This document shows positions 34,392 through 45,401 of a stretch of 45,553 nt of DNA, piece by piece (the first letter of the stretch is position 1; each line of letters begins with the position of its first letter). This DNA is from Reclinomonas americana ATCC 50394 (Eukaryota > Jakobida > Jakobea > Jakobida): positions 71,761 through 117,313 of the forward strand of contig PS015298.1 in NCBI GenBank assembly GCA_048213135.1, in the 5' to 3' direction. A program made the translations under genes and the position numbers. The notes beneath the pieces are model-generated. The model made no database searches. It was not told the DNA's origin and saw only the letters and a program-made list of their open reading frames with translations.

Positions 34392-37300
34392 ATGCAGTCA
34401 GATCTGTCTTCCGTGGCAGTGCCTCCCTACGAGGACTACCAGCCTCCACCTCCTCCTCCACCACCACCACCACCACCACCTCCACAACAACAATCATCAT
34501 CATCATCGTCCGACTCCTCCTCCTCCTCACAATCCACCATCATCGTCGCCTCCTCGGCCGACACTGGCGGTGACGCCACGACAACCACCATTGTCGCCAG
34601 TGGAATTGTCGCGGCGGGTGCAGGCGGGCCTCCTCCACCTCCACCTCCGCCTCCGCCTCCGCCTCCACCGCCTCCGCCACCGCCGCTGATCACTGGTGAC
34701 TCGGCGTCCATGGCCTCCGCAGCAACGCCTTACCCGTTCAATGATATGTCGGTGCGTACGTGAAAGTGTGTGAGAGTGTTTGCGTCACTTTTTTTGGCGC
34801 GTGAATTTTTTGTGCGGTGGCTCTGTTGTGCGCGCGTGTGTGTGTGTTGCGTGTGTGCGCGCGTTTTGTTTGTTTTTTTCGCGTCGTGCGCGCGCGTGTG
34901 TGTGTGTGTGTCTTTGTGTGTGTTGCGCGCGTTGCAAATTTCGACGATGAATTTTGTGGTTGAATGCACGTGCTCTGCACTTTGGTGTCATGTGCATGTG
35001 TGTGTGCGCGCGTGTGTGTATGCGTGTGTGTGTTGTGTCTGTGTGTAATTTGATTGTGTGATTTCGCTCCATTTCCATGTGGAAGCATTTGTGGCTCATT
35101 GTGTGCGCGTCTGTGTGTGTGTGCAGTTCATGCCATCGCAAGGAGGTGCGTTTTACATAAGCCGGCTTACACTTCCACAAAAGAGCCTCATATTCTTGAT
35201 GCAGGGTACCCGTTCATGTCGCCGGGTGCTTTCCCTGGTGGCGATGGTGCGTGCGGACTTGTCTTCTATCTGCTCCTTTTTGTGGTGTTGACTGGCGTGT
35301 GGCGCAGTGATGGTGCCGCCACCGGAGAGCGCGGATACGGGAGACAGCGGTTCGTCGGGCGATGATCGCCTGTGGGTTGTGCGGACACGAGTTGCGGCGT
35401 TGGTCGTGCGCCGTCTCTTGGCTCTTGGCTCGTATTCATGCCCCTTTTTTTTTTGCGAGCAGCAAGAGGGAGTGCTGCCGTCGCACTTCCGCTTCGAGTT
35501 TGGCTCTGTGCGCGACTCGCGACGCGGCGGCATCGACGAGCATCTGTACAAGCCGCGGCATTATGTGCTGAAGGTTGTGAGATTCATTTTCCCTTTTGTC
35601 TGTTGGTCCATGGCGCTGATGTGTGCGAGGCAGTTGGAGCTGTTGCCGCCGCTCACCATGTACCGGTTGCGTGCGCGTGTGCTGCTGCTGGAGGCGGAGA
35701 CCGGTCTGCCGGTGGCCATGTACGGTGGCAAGAATAACACGGGACCGACCACCAATGGTCTGGATTACAAGTCCAAGTTGCGCGTGGGGGAAAGGGGAGG
35801 GATGAGAGGGAGAGAGGGGAGGAGGAGGGGGAGGCGATGGGCTCTCTCTTGCTGTGTGTGTCTTTGAGAGAGAGAGAGAGAGAGAGAGAGAGTGCGAGGA
35901 GAGTGGGAAACGGGAAAGATGGCGCAGATGTGTTTGTGTGCGTCTGTGAGTTAGAGTGAGAGTGAGAGGGGATGATAAAACGGGAGCGAGGGAGCAGATG
36001 TGTGTGTATGTGTTCTTGTGTTCTGCCGAGAGAGTGGGAGAGTTGAGAGGAGATGAGAAAACGGAAATGCGGAGCACATTTGTGTGTTTTGTATCGCTGA
36101 GGGTGAATACAGGAACAAAGAGCAATTTGCGTGTGTATGTTTTTGTGTGCCTGCGCTCGTGTGGATACGCGCCGCTGTGATTGTTTCACATTGGACGCTT
36201 GTGTGAGAGGAGAAAGGGAAGGAGAGGCACGATGTTTTTGTGATTTTGTTTCACTGATATTTGTGTGTGCGCGTTTGTGTGAGCGAGAATGGGATTTTGG
36301 TTTCACAGACCATGAGCTGCCTCCTTTGTCTGTCTCTCCAACATCCCTTCTCATCTTCGCCGCCGCGCCACGCAGTCCCGAATTTGTCGAAATGGAAGCA
36401 AGGCCACCACACATGCCCAACATGCTGTCGGCCGAGGTGCGAATCCGTTTCGTCCTGCACAGCAATAATTATCACAAGCTGCGGGCGCGTAAGACCCCGC
36501 AACTGCGCAATCTGCCACCAGCGTAAGTCGTCTTCATCCGTCCCGTTTCTTCTTTTCTTGTGTTATTCGTGTGTCCTAATTTTATATGTTGTCTGCAGCA
36601 ATGCTCCGCGGTTCCGCCTGCGCGTGTGCTTCCATGTGGCGCTCCCCGACGGCTCCATGAATGAGCAGCCGTTGGTGACGTGCGACTCGCCCGACTTTGA
36701 CATTTCTGCGCGTGTCGACAGTTGCGTTTGTTGGTACTTGTTCATGATTTAGAGTGTTCCTCGTCATCTTACTTGCGCATTTGCAGCCAATGAACATCCC
36801 GTGTACGTCACGAAGAGCGAGAAGAAGAAGGAGGGCGGTCCGCCGACGCCGAAAGAGGTGAGTCGTGTCGTCGCTCGTTCTTTGCCGCTCTCTGTCGTTG
36901 TTGCATGCACATCTCTGTCTGGTCTCTATCCATAGCCGCCATTATCTTGTTGATGAAGAGCGACGTGAAGTCATTCGCTCTCTTTGCCCTCTCCTCTCAC
37001 TCTCATTGCTTCACGCAGCTTTCCTCTCCTCCTATTATGAGCGACATGAAGTCCTTCGCTCTCGTTTCTAGATCCCAGTCTCCTCTCCTCTCTCGTTTCT
37101 TTTCTCCTTTTCTCCTTTGATGACCGACGTGAAGTCATTCATTCTCACTTTCTTTCCCCTTATCTCCCTCCAACGTTCCCTCTCGCCTCTCTTCCTTTTC
37201 TCTCTCACACTTTCTCTTTCCCCCTCTCTCATTCCCCTTCCCCCTTCCTCCTTCTCCTCCCCCTACCCTCTCATTTTTCTCACTTCCATTCCCCCTTTTC

Positions 37301-38294
37301 CCCCTTTCTCCCCTTTTCTCCCCCCCCTGCTCCCTTTCCACCACGCAGAGCTCCGGCAGCTCCTCCCGCCCCTGCCAGGTGCTGGTCACGCACGACGAAC
37401 CCATGCCCATCGTCCTCGACGACGTGGTGTCACTGCCGCCACCGCCGCCGCCACCGCAGCCGCGGTTCTTCCCGGGTTCCGGCGCGCTGCCGCACAGCCA
37501 CAGTGCTCCGATGATGCCTGGCGTCGAGGGCCTCGGCTCGCCGTCGTCGTCGTCGGCGTCGGATATGATCGTCTCGAGCCTGCTGGCGTCGGGCGGTCCC
37601 CCCGACCCCGAGATGATCCAGCTGTTGAGCTTCTGGCGCAACCCGTTGCTCTTTACGAGCGAGCAGCGTCTGGCGGTGGTGCGCAGTTTCATTTCGCGCT
37701 TTGCCATGTGTCCTGGTGAGTCGTGTGGTGTTGTGGTGCCACGATCAGGCAGCATCTCGTGCTAAACTTCACTGCGCGCAGCGTCGGAACATCCCGCGGT
37801 AGCCAATACCGTGACGGCCATGTTGCTGCAAATGGGCCCGGAGTCCATTTGTGCGTCGTCCTCCCTTCTCATTCCTTTGTGTTCGCGGTGCTGTGTCTGA
37901 TTATTCTCTTTGTTTGTGTGTTGAGCAGCCGCAGGCTTCCAGTCTTCGCCCTCTGTTCATCGATCCCCGTACGAGACGGATCAGAGGTTCTCCGCCCTTC
38001 GTTGTTTTTTCCCCAAGAAACGTCGCTCTGTGCCGTTGCTGACTCTCTGTTGTTTCCGCTGCAGGAAACGTGCTCGTGATACGTCGGCCGCATCCGACGA
38101 TGAGGATGTCGACTCGGGTCGTTGCGTCGCTCTCGTAATCTGCCGTCCACTGTGTGTTTGTTTGCCACGACTTACCTCTCTTGCCACCAATAATAGTCCA
38201 TCCACCTCGCAAGCGAAATCGCAATCGCAGCAGCGACGATGGCGACGACGATGATGACGACGATGACGATGATGATGACGACGATGACCAATAG
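34392..38294 (+). CDS. Putative transcription factor, paralogue of the gene at 22201
   Basis: Exons: 34392-34751, 35127-35145 (19-base micro-exon), 35205-35246, 35308-35390, 35463-35573, 35634-35776, 36374-36522, 36599-36720, 36787-36858, 37349-37715, 37782-37850, 37929-37986, 38065-38120, 38197-38294. They total 1749 bases, 582 residues plus TAG. N-terminus MQSDLSSVAVPPYEDYQ, then two polyproline tracts split by Gln/Ser. The core matches its paralogue strand by strand: SHFRFEFGSVRD, YKPRHYVLK, YRLRARVLLLEAETGLPV, EVRIRFVLHSN, PRFRLRVCFHVALPDG and CDSPDFDISAR. A helical segment (LLSFWRNPLLF) follows. The tail has HPPRKRNRNR (a likely nuclear localisation signal) and about 20 acidic residues. 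The core layout is compatible with an Ig-like DNA-binding fold, but the family is not identified. Four introns start GTTGCG. Confidence 0.75.
34752..35126 (+). repeat. TG-rich first intron of the second regulator gene
   Basis: A 375-base intron made largely of TGTG and GCGCG runs, ending GTGTGCAG. No gene is seen. Confidence 0.8.
35777..36373 (+). other. Large intron of the second regulator gene
   Basis: 597 bases, GTTGCGCG to CACGCAG. It has a (GA)n tract near 35870 and several copies of a unit like GAGAGTG(G)GA...AAACGG(G)A followed by GTGTGTTTGTGTG, giving a loose repeat of about 75 bases from 35870 to 36290. No gene is seen. Confidence 0.75.
36859..37348 (+). other. CT-rich intron of the second regulator gene
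   Basis: 490 bases, GTGAGTCG to CACGCAG. The unit GA(C/A)GTGAAGTC(A/C)TTC(G/A)(C/T)TCTC occurs three times (near 36962, 37045 and 37128) about 83 bases apart, followed by pure CT sequence. No gene is seen. Confidence 0.8.
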
Positions 38295-38546
38295 TTCCCC
38301 CTTGTCTTGTTGCTTTCTTTCTCATTCTTCAATCCTCTCTATGTTTCTGCTTGCTTGCTCTCTCTCTTTTTATCGCTCATTCTGTCGCTCGCCATTCTCT
38401 AACACAAGTGAAAAGACGTTCGTATTGGTGGTTGTGTCTATACATTTTGTGTTGCCGCGCAAGAAAAGAAAGGCAGTCGGCTGTGGAGTTGATTGGTGCA
38501 CTCACACGCGCCGGCGACGATGATGATTGAGACAGGAGGAGACCCA

Positions 38547-41181
38547 TCAGCGGACGAGTTCGGCCATCATGGCGTCCATCTGTGCACGCAGTGCCGCCAG
38601 TTGGTCGAGGGCCTCCTGCTTGGCGCCGGCATCGAGAGTCTTGACGGAATCCGGCCGTGCCGAGTCCAGCATGAGGCCGTTGGACAGGTGGAAGGCAATC
38701 GATTGGTCGGCGGCGTGAACCACTGTCGAGTTCATGCCGGCCATGGGCGTGGCCATTTCGAAGCGCTGCATCACGTTGCTCGTGTTTAGTCTCTCAACAT
38801 TAATCGCAAGGCAATTGCGGCGCAAGAGGCGAAATACGCACGATTGACGCGTCGGCCTGGCGTGGAGTGCGCAAGTTGGAGAATGGTACACGCGCACCAG
38901 TGCGACCTGGTGTTCCACGGGCGCCGGGCGTCACCGGCCGTGCAGGAGTGCGGATGCTCTCCATGTACTTGAGTGTCTCCTGTGGTTTCGTGGGCACGCA
39001 ATGTGAGGTGGGGATGGATGGAAAAAGGAGAATGCCGACGAACCTTGCGAGTGTTTTCCTTGTCCTTGGCCTCGGCCGTCTTGAACGATCCGCCGTACTC
39101 GTGCAACAACGTGCTCACTGGCATCTTGCGAATCGCCAGTGGCATCTGTTGATGGTTTCGCGGACAGGTGAGTGCATGACACTTCGCTAGTGAAAATAAC
39201 AGAGATCCTTGACCCTTGATACTGACCTTGGCCAACTGGACCGAGAACTCGTTCTTCAGCTGGAACTCCAGGGCCTTGCCACGTGCCCGAATCTGCTGGC
39301 AGCGGCTCTCCACCTCAATGTCCAGCTCTTCAATCATGGTGTGCACACGGCTGCTGTCGAGCCGCTTCGTCAACTTTGGCTCGGGAGGTGGTGGTGGCGC
39401 AGCGGTGTTGTTGGTGCTGTTACCCGCATCCTTTTTGGCCGCAGTCTTGCCCCTCTTTCCACGCTTGCCTCCACGCTTGCCTTGTTCCTCCTCCTCATCC
39501 TCCTCGACGACCGTCGGAGCGGCCGGCGCATCCACTTGCATCGGCACAGATGCCGGCTGTGGAGGAGATGCAGGCGCCACCGGCTCGGGAGCCAAGTGCG
39601 CAGCAGCAGCCTTGCGTGCCGCTGCAGGCCTGCGTGCGGCGGCTGTCTTGCCGGCCTTGCCTTTGGCGGCTTTGGGAGCCGGCGGTTCCTCGTCCGGCAA
39701 CATGTCCAGCGACACATCATCCAGGTCAATGGCCGTGGCCGCTGCGGCCGCCTTGGTTGCCGGATGCATTTCGGGCTTGGCTGACGGCGGTGCACTGGCC
39801 ATCAAGCTGGCGGAGCTGTCCTCTGCAATGCTCACGCCAAGCGGTACCTCCAGGTTGAACGAGATGCACGAGTTGGAGGCCTCGCCGACAGACTCGGGCA
39901 GCGCTGACACTACGAGAGGTTGAGCGTCAGCAATGAGAGACCACCGTGTGTGCTGTGTTTCTCCTCACCTTCCACTGATGTTTCGCTCTCGGAATCAGCG
40001 TGGTTGCGTGCCGCACGTGTCCTTGTTGCGCGTGCGCTGTTGTGTTAAAAAGAAGTAGTGAGCGCGCGGTGTGAACAGCAGAGCGTCTCTAGTCAATACG
40101 CACGGGGCAGCGGCTGTCGCGCGCGTGGTTCGAGTGGCACGGCCTGCGGCTGCTGCTGTCGTTGTCGTCTTCTTTCCACGCTTGCCTCCTCGCCGACGTG
40201 GCCCTGCATCCTCCTCTTCCTCCTCCTCATCATCGTCATCGTGCTCCCGTTCGGCGGTCTCGTTGGCGCCGACCGACTGGTCGACGTGCATGGACTCGCT
40301 CTGCAACACAGCGTGAGGGACTAAATAGGAGTCACAACTGCGCGTTGTAGGTGCACACACCTCGTTGAGGCTAATGATGCTGGCGGTCTCGGAGCTGTCC
40401 GCGGCGTACTCTGTGCGCAGTCACGTGAGCTCCGTGGCGCAGCACAGACTGATTGATTGCCTCCCTCTCGCTCGCTCGCTCACCATCGTGCTCATCCTCC
40501 TCCTTCTTTCGCCGCGTATTCCTCTTTGCTGCAGTGTTCGTCGTCGTTGTCGCCGTGCGAGCGGCGGCTGTGCGCGCACGCTTCTTGGGCGGCGGTGACG
40601 CCTCATCTGCACAGGAAGAGAGAAAGAGGCATGGGTTGAGGAGTGGCCGAGCATGCATCCTAATAATACACACGCGCATACCAGCAAACGAGAACGCATC
40701 GCTGTCCTCCTCATCACTGGCAGCAGCAGCGGCTGACTTGGCAGTGGTGCGACGACCAGCAGCCGCACGCGCAGGCGCCTTCTTACCCGCCTTGCCACCC
40801 TTACGAGCAACAGCGCGCGCACGAGGCTTCTCCTCTTCCTCCTCTGCCTCCTCCTCCTCTGCTTCGTCATCCTCAGAGTCATCACTGCTGCTGTCGCTCT
40901 CCATGGCCGTCGACTCCTCTTCTTCTTCTTCTTCGTCGTTGTCCTCGGTGAGGTCCGGGTCCCCACGGCGTCCACGCGCGGCACTGCGAGTGGCGCGTGC
41001 GGGTGCTGCGCGCGCACTGGAGGTCGCCGACTTGGCAGCGTTGCGCGTGCGACGAGCTGGAGCAGTCACTTGGCTCTCCTCAGTCATCGACAGCATCCAC
41101 GAGTGTGTCGAGGAGGTGTCGCTCTCGGCGTCTTGCTGAGCGCTGCATGAGGTGGAAGGGGAGAAGCGTGGGTGAGGGGGA

Positions 41182-41223
<42 letters not shown>

Positions 41224-41316
41224 CAACACACACCTGCTGTCAATGGTGGCATCAGTCGCGCTCATTTCGTCACTGGTGCGCTTGCGCGCTCGTGCGCGTG
41301 TCACTCGTGGTGGCAT
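38547..41316 (-). CDS. Borealin-like chromosomal passenger complex protein with long charged N-terminal extension
   Basis: Exons (descending): 41316-41234, 41142-40682, 40606-40484, 40410-40361, 40300-40104, 40036-39969, 39909-39227, 39145-39044, 38979-38842, 38765-38547. They total 2124 bases, 707 residues plus TGA. Start MPPRVTRARARKR. The last third carries both borealin signatures: a coiled-coil region (DIEVESRCQQIRARG, FQLKNEF, PLAIRKMPVSTLLHEYGG) that in borealin bundles with survivin and INCENP, then a linker of Thr-Pro/Arg motifs (RTPARPVTPGARGTPG, FSNLRTP) and a C-terminal domain (FHLSNGLMLDS, LDQLAALRAQMDAMM) like the borealin dimerisation domain. The preceding 450 residues alternate acidic runs with basic Lys/Arg/Gly/Ala blocks (GGKAGKK, RGGKRGKK, KRGGKRGKRGK), an unusual chromatin- or microtubule-binding-like extension. 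It should act at centromeres with Aurora B. No GTTGCG introns were found. Confidence 0.8.
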
Positions 41317-41444
41317 GGCGTGTCTTTTGTCTCTTTCTGTTCTGCTTCTTCTTGGGAGAGTGTTGTGTTTTCTCCAGTCGAGTTGAATTTGGATTGCAAC
41401 GGTCATTCATGCAGGACAAGATTGATGTAAGACGTTTTGAGGAA

Positions 41445-41795
41445 CGCGATGAGGCCTTGAGTCTGCAGAGACCTGAGGAGTGCCTGTCGAAGGTGCGCGG
41501 ACTGGAGCAAGACGCGCAATGAAAAAACAACAAAGGATTTGTCAAGCATATTTTTGTCGCGACGTCGCCACTCTCAGAGCCTGCGCTGCGATTCAATGAG
41601 GCCTTGAGTCTGCAGAGAGTTGGGAGGCCACTGTCGAAGATACTTGGACTGGAGGCAGACGCGCAACGAAAAAGAACAACAGACAGATTTGTCAGCCACC
41701 TCTTGATATCGCAGCTCTCCAAGAAACTCTCCTGCGGGTATTGAGTTGGCAGAGAGCTGGGGAGCAACTGCTGGAACTACTTGGACTGGGGCACA
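41445..41795. repeat. Tandem repeat of about 147 bases in intergenic DNA
   Basis: GATGAGGCCTTGAGTCTGCAGAG at 41449 recurs as AATGAGGCC... near 41596. GCGCAATGAAAAAACAAC near 41515 recurs as GCGCAACGAAAAAGAACAAC near 41662. A third, more diverged copy (GAGAGCTGGGGAGCAACTG, TACTTGGACTGG) runs from about 41740. It lies between the borealin start (minus) and the TPR gene stop (minus). A minus-strand open frame across it is repeat-driven and not supported as a gene. Confidence 0.85.
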
Positions 41796-41843
41796 TAGTT
41801 CTCCATGCTGCACATGAGACTCCGCTGCAATTAAATATGTGCT

Positions 41844-44800
41844 TTACTTGGTGGTTAGCAAGTATTCCACGTCGCTGCGCGCCGGAAGCAGTCAGAAACG
41901 TGATAGAAACTCGCAACTGCTCCCCCCACAAAAACGCAAACGAAGAACCTCAAGCGTTTGCCAAGAGCTGGCGGCAGCGGAGGCAGTGGTGAACCGGCGG
42001 CTGTTGCCACAAAGCGTCGCAACAGCTGAACAGCCTCCGACGCAATATCGTGCAGTGCATTGGTTCGCGCGGCGTTCCACTTGGCGTCGGGGGAGCCGGG
42101 TTCGAGAATGACGGAGCGGAACTGCAGGCGGTCCATCACGTCGACGGCGTTTTCGGCCACGACAAGAGTGGAGGTGTGGGACTGCAACAAGGAAAAGAGT
42201 GGAGAGAGGGTGGGGAAGGGGAAGGGTGAGGGAGAAAGGTGTGTGCGTGTTTGTACGTGCGAGGATGCAGCACCTTGGTTTCCTCGGGACCGAGGGTCAG
42301 TGCCTGCGACCAGAAGGGAGAACAGTGAGATGGGACTCACGGGAACAGGCACCGTTGCACGCACCGATGAGCACTGATCTAGGGCGTTTTCAAAGGCGGC
42401 CGAGTTGGTGTAGCAGCTCGCCAGGTGGTTGTGCAGCTGAATCAAGGCCGGTATCCGTTGCTCGACGATAGCAGCGTCGGTTGAGTCGGCGAGGTGGCGC
42501 AGGTGGGCAAGGGACTGGGTGAAGAAGGGGAAAGGGCAAGGGGTAAGGGCAGAGGAAGCAGCGAGAAAAAGAATGGAGAGGGAAAGAGATGAAAAGGGAG
42601 GGGAAACGAGGGGACAAGAGAGAGAGAGAAGCAGTATGGAGGAAAAGGATGAAAAGGCAGCAAAGGAAGAGAGAAGGACATGAGGAAGAAAGAGCAAGTT
42701 GAGAGAAAGAAGGGAGAATGGAGATAAGAGTGTGAAGAAGTCAGTAGGGGGGAAGGGAGGGCAAGGAAGAGACGAAGAATGAGAGAAAATGTAATAATAG
42801 CCAGGGAGACAAGGGCAACGGAGAAGCAGAGAGAGAGGAGAAAGGGGCACACGAGGTAAAAAGAGCGCATTCTCACCTTGTTGAACAAATCCAATGCCTC
42901 AAGAACTTGTTTCCTTCGCAGATGGTCGGCGCCACGACTGCCCGCAGAAAATGTCAGTCTGAAAGAAGCACAACACATGCCCGAGACGAAGAAGAGTGCA
43001 CCTTTGAAGCTCCTTGGCGCGTGACAAAATGTCGGCGTCACTCTGCGCATCACCAACGTGTCATCATTAAGCAACCACCTCAGCGAGACCCTCCACGACA
43101 ACCAACCTGCGTCACATCCACTGAGGCCTCGGCGGGCGGAATCTGACTCCTCATCCGTTCCACCAGCTCGCGAGCCTCCAGCCGCTGTCCGCGCTTGTAG
43201 AGGTTGGCGGCCAGGTTTTCGACGGCCGCCAGTGTGTCGGGGTGCGTGGGACCCAGCAGGCGTTCCCGACCGAGAAGTGACTCGCGGAACAACGCATCGG
43301 CCTCGTCACACTTGCCAATGTATGACAGACACGTGGCGAGGTGCGACATGGAGGCGAGGCTGTCGAGGTGCAGCGGACCGAGCACCTGTCTCCGCATCTC
43401 GCAACACCGGCGAAGCAAGTCGGCGGCCTGGTGCAACCGTTCCTGGCGGAACAGGCAGATGCCGAGGGTGCTGAGAGTGGCCAGCGTGTCGCTGTGCGCC
43501 TCGCCAAGCGCCTTCTGCTGCATGGCCAGACATTCGAGAGCCATCTTCTCCTGCTCCTTGCGCCGCCCCTGCTTGCCGAGGCACACACTGAGGTTGAAGA
43601 GTGAGCGCAGGGTGTCGGGATGCTTCTCGCCGAGAGAGCGAGTCTGCAGATCGAGACACTCGCGCGTCAGGCGCTCTTGCAGCTCACGATCGCCCAGTTC
43701 GCCAACACAAGGCTGTATACATAAAAACATCGAATGAGTGACCACAGCCGTAAAAAGTCAACCACCCTGCGCAGGAGGAAGAATTGCTTTCTCCCCACCA
43801 AGGTCTCTGCCTCCTTCCATCATCAGTAGAAAGACATAAAAGAGAGAGAGAGAGAAAATGACAGAGAAAGAGAAAGAGAGAGCGAGAGGCTGACAACAAC
43901 ACTCATTTCTTTCTACACTTGCACGCGGCACGCAACTCCCAAATTAGTCATCGTGGTCAGCGTGCCGGGATGGTAGTTGCCGAGCACCTCTCTCCTCGCC
44001 TGCAGACATCGCCGTAATAGGCGCTCCTCACGCACCAACAAGCCGGCCTGGCCCCAACAGTACGCCTCCTGGTGCAGCGCAAGCAGCGAGTCCTCTGTCT
44101 CGCGACGCGTCGATGCACTCTCCTCATCGTCGACACCCCACAGTTCCATGTGGTGCACTTGATGCCAGGCACGCGCCGCGTGCTCCCAGTCCCTCCGTAA
44201 CTGCTGCACGCGAGCCACACACTTCAGGCGCCACACACGCTCTGCGCCCTCCGCCTCGCCCGCCTTGCCGTCGCGATGATCGATGCGCGCCAGCACTCGA
44301 TTGCAGCCGTTCACCAAGTCAAAGGCACACGTGGCCACCGTGCCCGTGTCCACCAACGTCGCCAGCTCGAGGAGACCCTTCAGCGTCAACAACGGCGTGT
44401 ACTGGCCCGCTTGTGCTGACCACAGTCCGTCGTCCTCACACAGCGCCTGCCACAGCAGGCCCATGGGCGTCAGTAGACTCTGCGCGGCCTCCAGTTGGCG
44501 ATTCCGGTCGCGACCACCCAGCGAGCCGACCAGCGCGCACATGAGACGCATGAGTGAGCGACGAGTGAGGGCGTACGGCTTGCCCTTGCGCCAGGCCCGC
44601 AGCCACTCCACAGCCAGCGGGTGCGCGCGGTAGTGCAAGGAGGACTTGCCGGGGCGCGGTGGCAACAGCAGCACGTGCTCAATCACATTGCCGCCACTCT
44701 GCGCATCGGCGCGCAACATGCCTGTGGCCACCAGCGACTCGAGAGCAACTTGGAAGGGTCCGTCGATGCGATGCCAGGTGCCGCTGTCCAATTCCAGCGT

Positions 44801-44989
44801 CGTTGGCGTCGCCGCAATGTCACTGCCGACATCAACTGAAGATGCCGACGATGTGTCGACTTGCAGGCCACTGCTGTGGCCGCCGCCGCTGCTGGCCGCC
44901 GAGATTGTGCTCATGGCCGGTGATGAGGGTGTCATTTCGACGTCGGCCGGCAGGTGGTACGCCACGACGGCTTGCTTGCGGCGGAGCAT
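41844..44989 (-). CDS. Kinesin-light-chain-type TPR protein
   Basis: Exons (descending): 44989-43937, 43712-43107, 43042-43002, 42937-42877, 42514-42365, 42181-41949, 41874-41844. They total 2175 bases, 724 residues plus TAA. ATG at 44989 is the first in an exon that opens after a CCGCAG acceptor at 44997, so a coding or untranslated exon may precede it. Residues 1-330 are a mostly helical domain I do not recognise (LAVEWLRAWRKGKPYAL, WEHAARAWHQVHHMELWG). Then come about five 42-residue TPRs of the TPR_12 type, with ALGEAHSDTLATLSTLGICL, VLGPLHLDSLASMSHLATCL and LLGPTHPDTLAAVENLAANL. The rest is helical and ends DVEYLLTTK. It is likely an adaptor for protein binding. One intron (43936-43713) starts GTTGCG. 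Confidence 0.8.
42515..42876 (-). repeat. Low-complexity TPR-gene intron
   Basis: 362-base intron, purine-rich on the plus strand and so CT-rich on the coding strand, without a gene. Confidence 0.8.
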
Positions 44990-44996
44990 TTCGGAG

Positions 44997-45364
44997 CTGC
45001 GGCGGGTAGGGGAAGGGGGAAAAAGGGGAAGGGGGTGACGGGGAAGGGGGTGAGGGGGTGAGGGAAGGGGGAAGGGAGGAAGGGGGGAGGGTGGAGGGAC
45101 GAGAAGTGAGGGAAGGGGGATGAGAAGACGAAGGGGAAGGGAATGGCAAGGGATAGCCAAGGGAAAGGGGTGAAAGGGGCAGGGAATGAGGAAGGAGAAG
45201 AGAAACGGAATGGAAGTGAGAGAAGGAAAGGGAGGCGAGGTGGAACGAGAAAGAAATAGGGGCGAGTAGGGAGATGAGATAAGGGCAAAAGAGAAGTGAC
45301 TGCAAAGTTGCGGAAGAAGCAGAGTCGACAGAAAATGCGAAACCACTGGACGTGAATGGCACAG

Positions 45365-45401
<37 letters not shown>

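Noticed and set aside
41270-41767. A 165-codon minus-strand gene between borealin and the TPR gene
   Set aside because: The open frame follows the intergenic tandem repeat (repeated CRLKAS motif from DNA repeats) and has no splice or homology support.
41855-41949. TPR protein ending by read-through at 41855
   Set aside because: A good intron 41948-41875 joins to an exon ending DVEYLLTTK at 41844 and makes the whole model close in frame; the read-through tail is Phe/Val-rich intron sequence.
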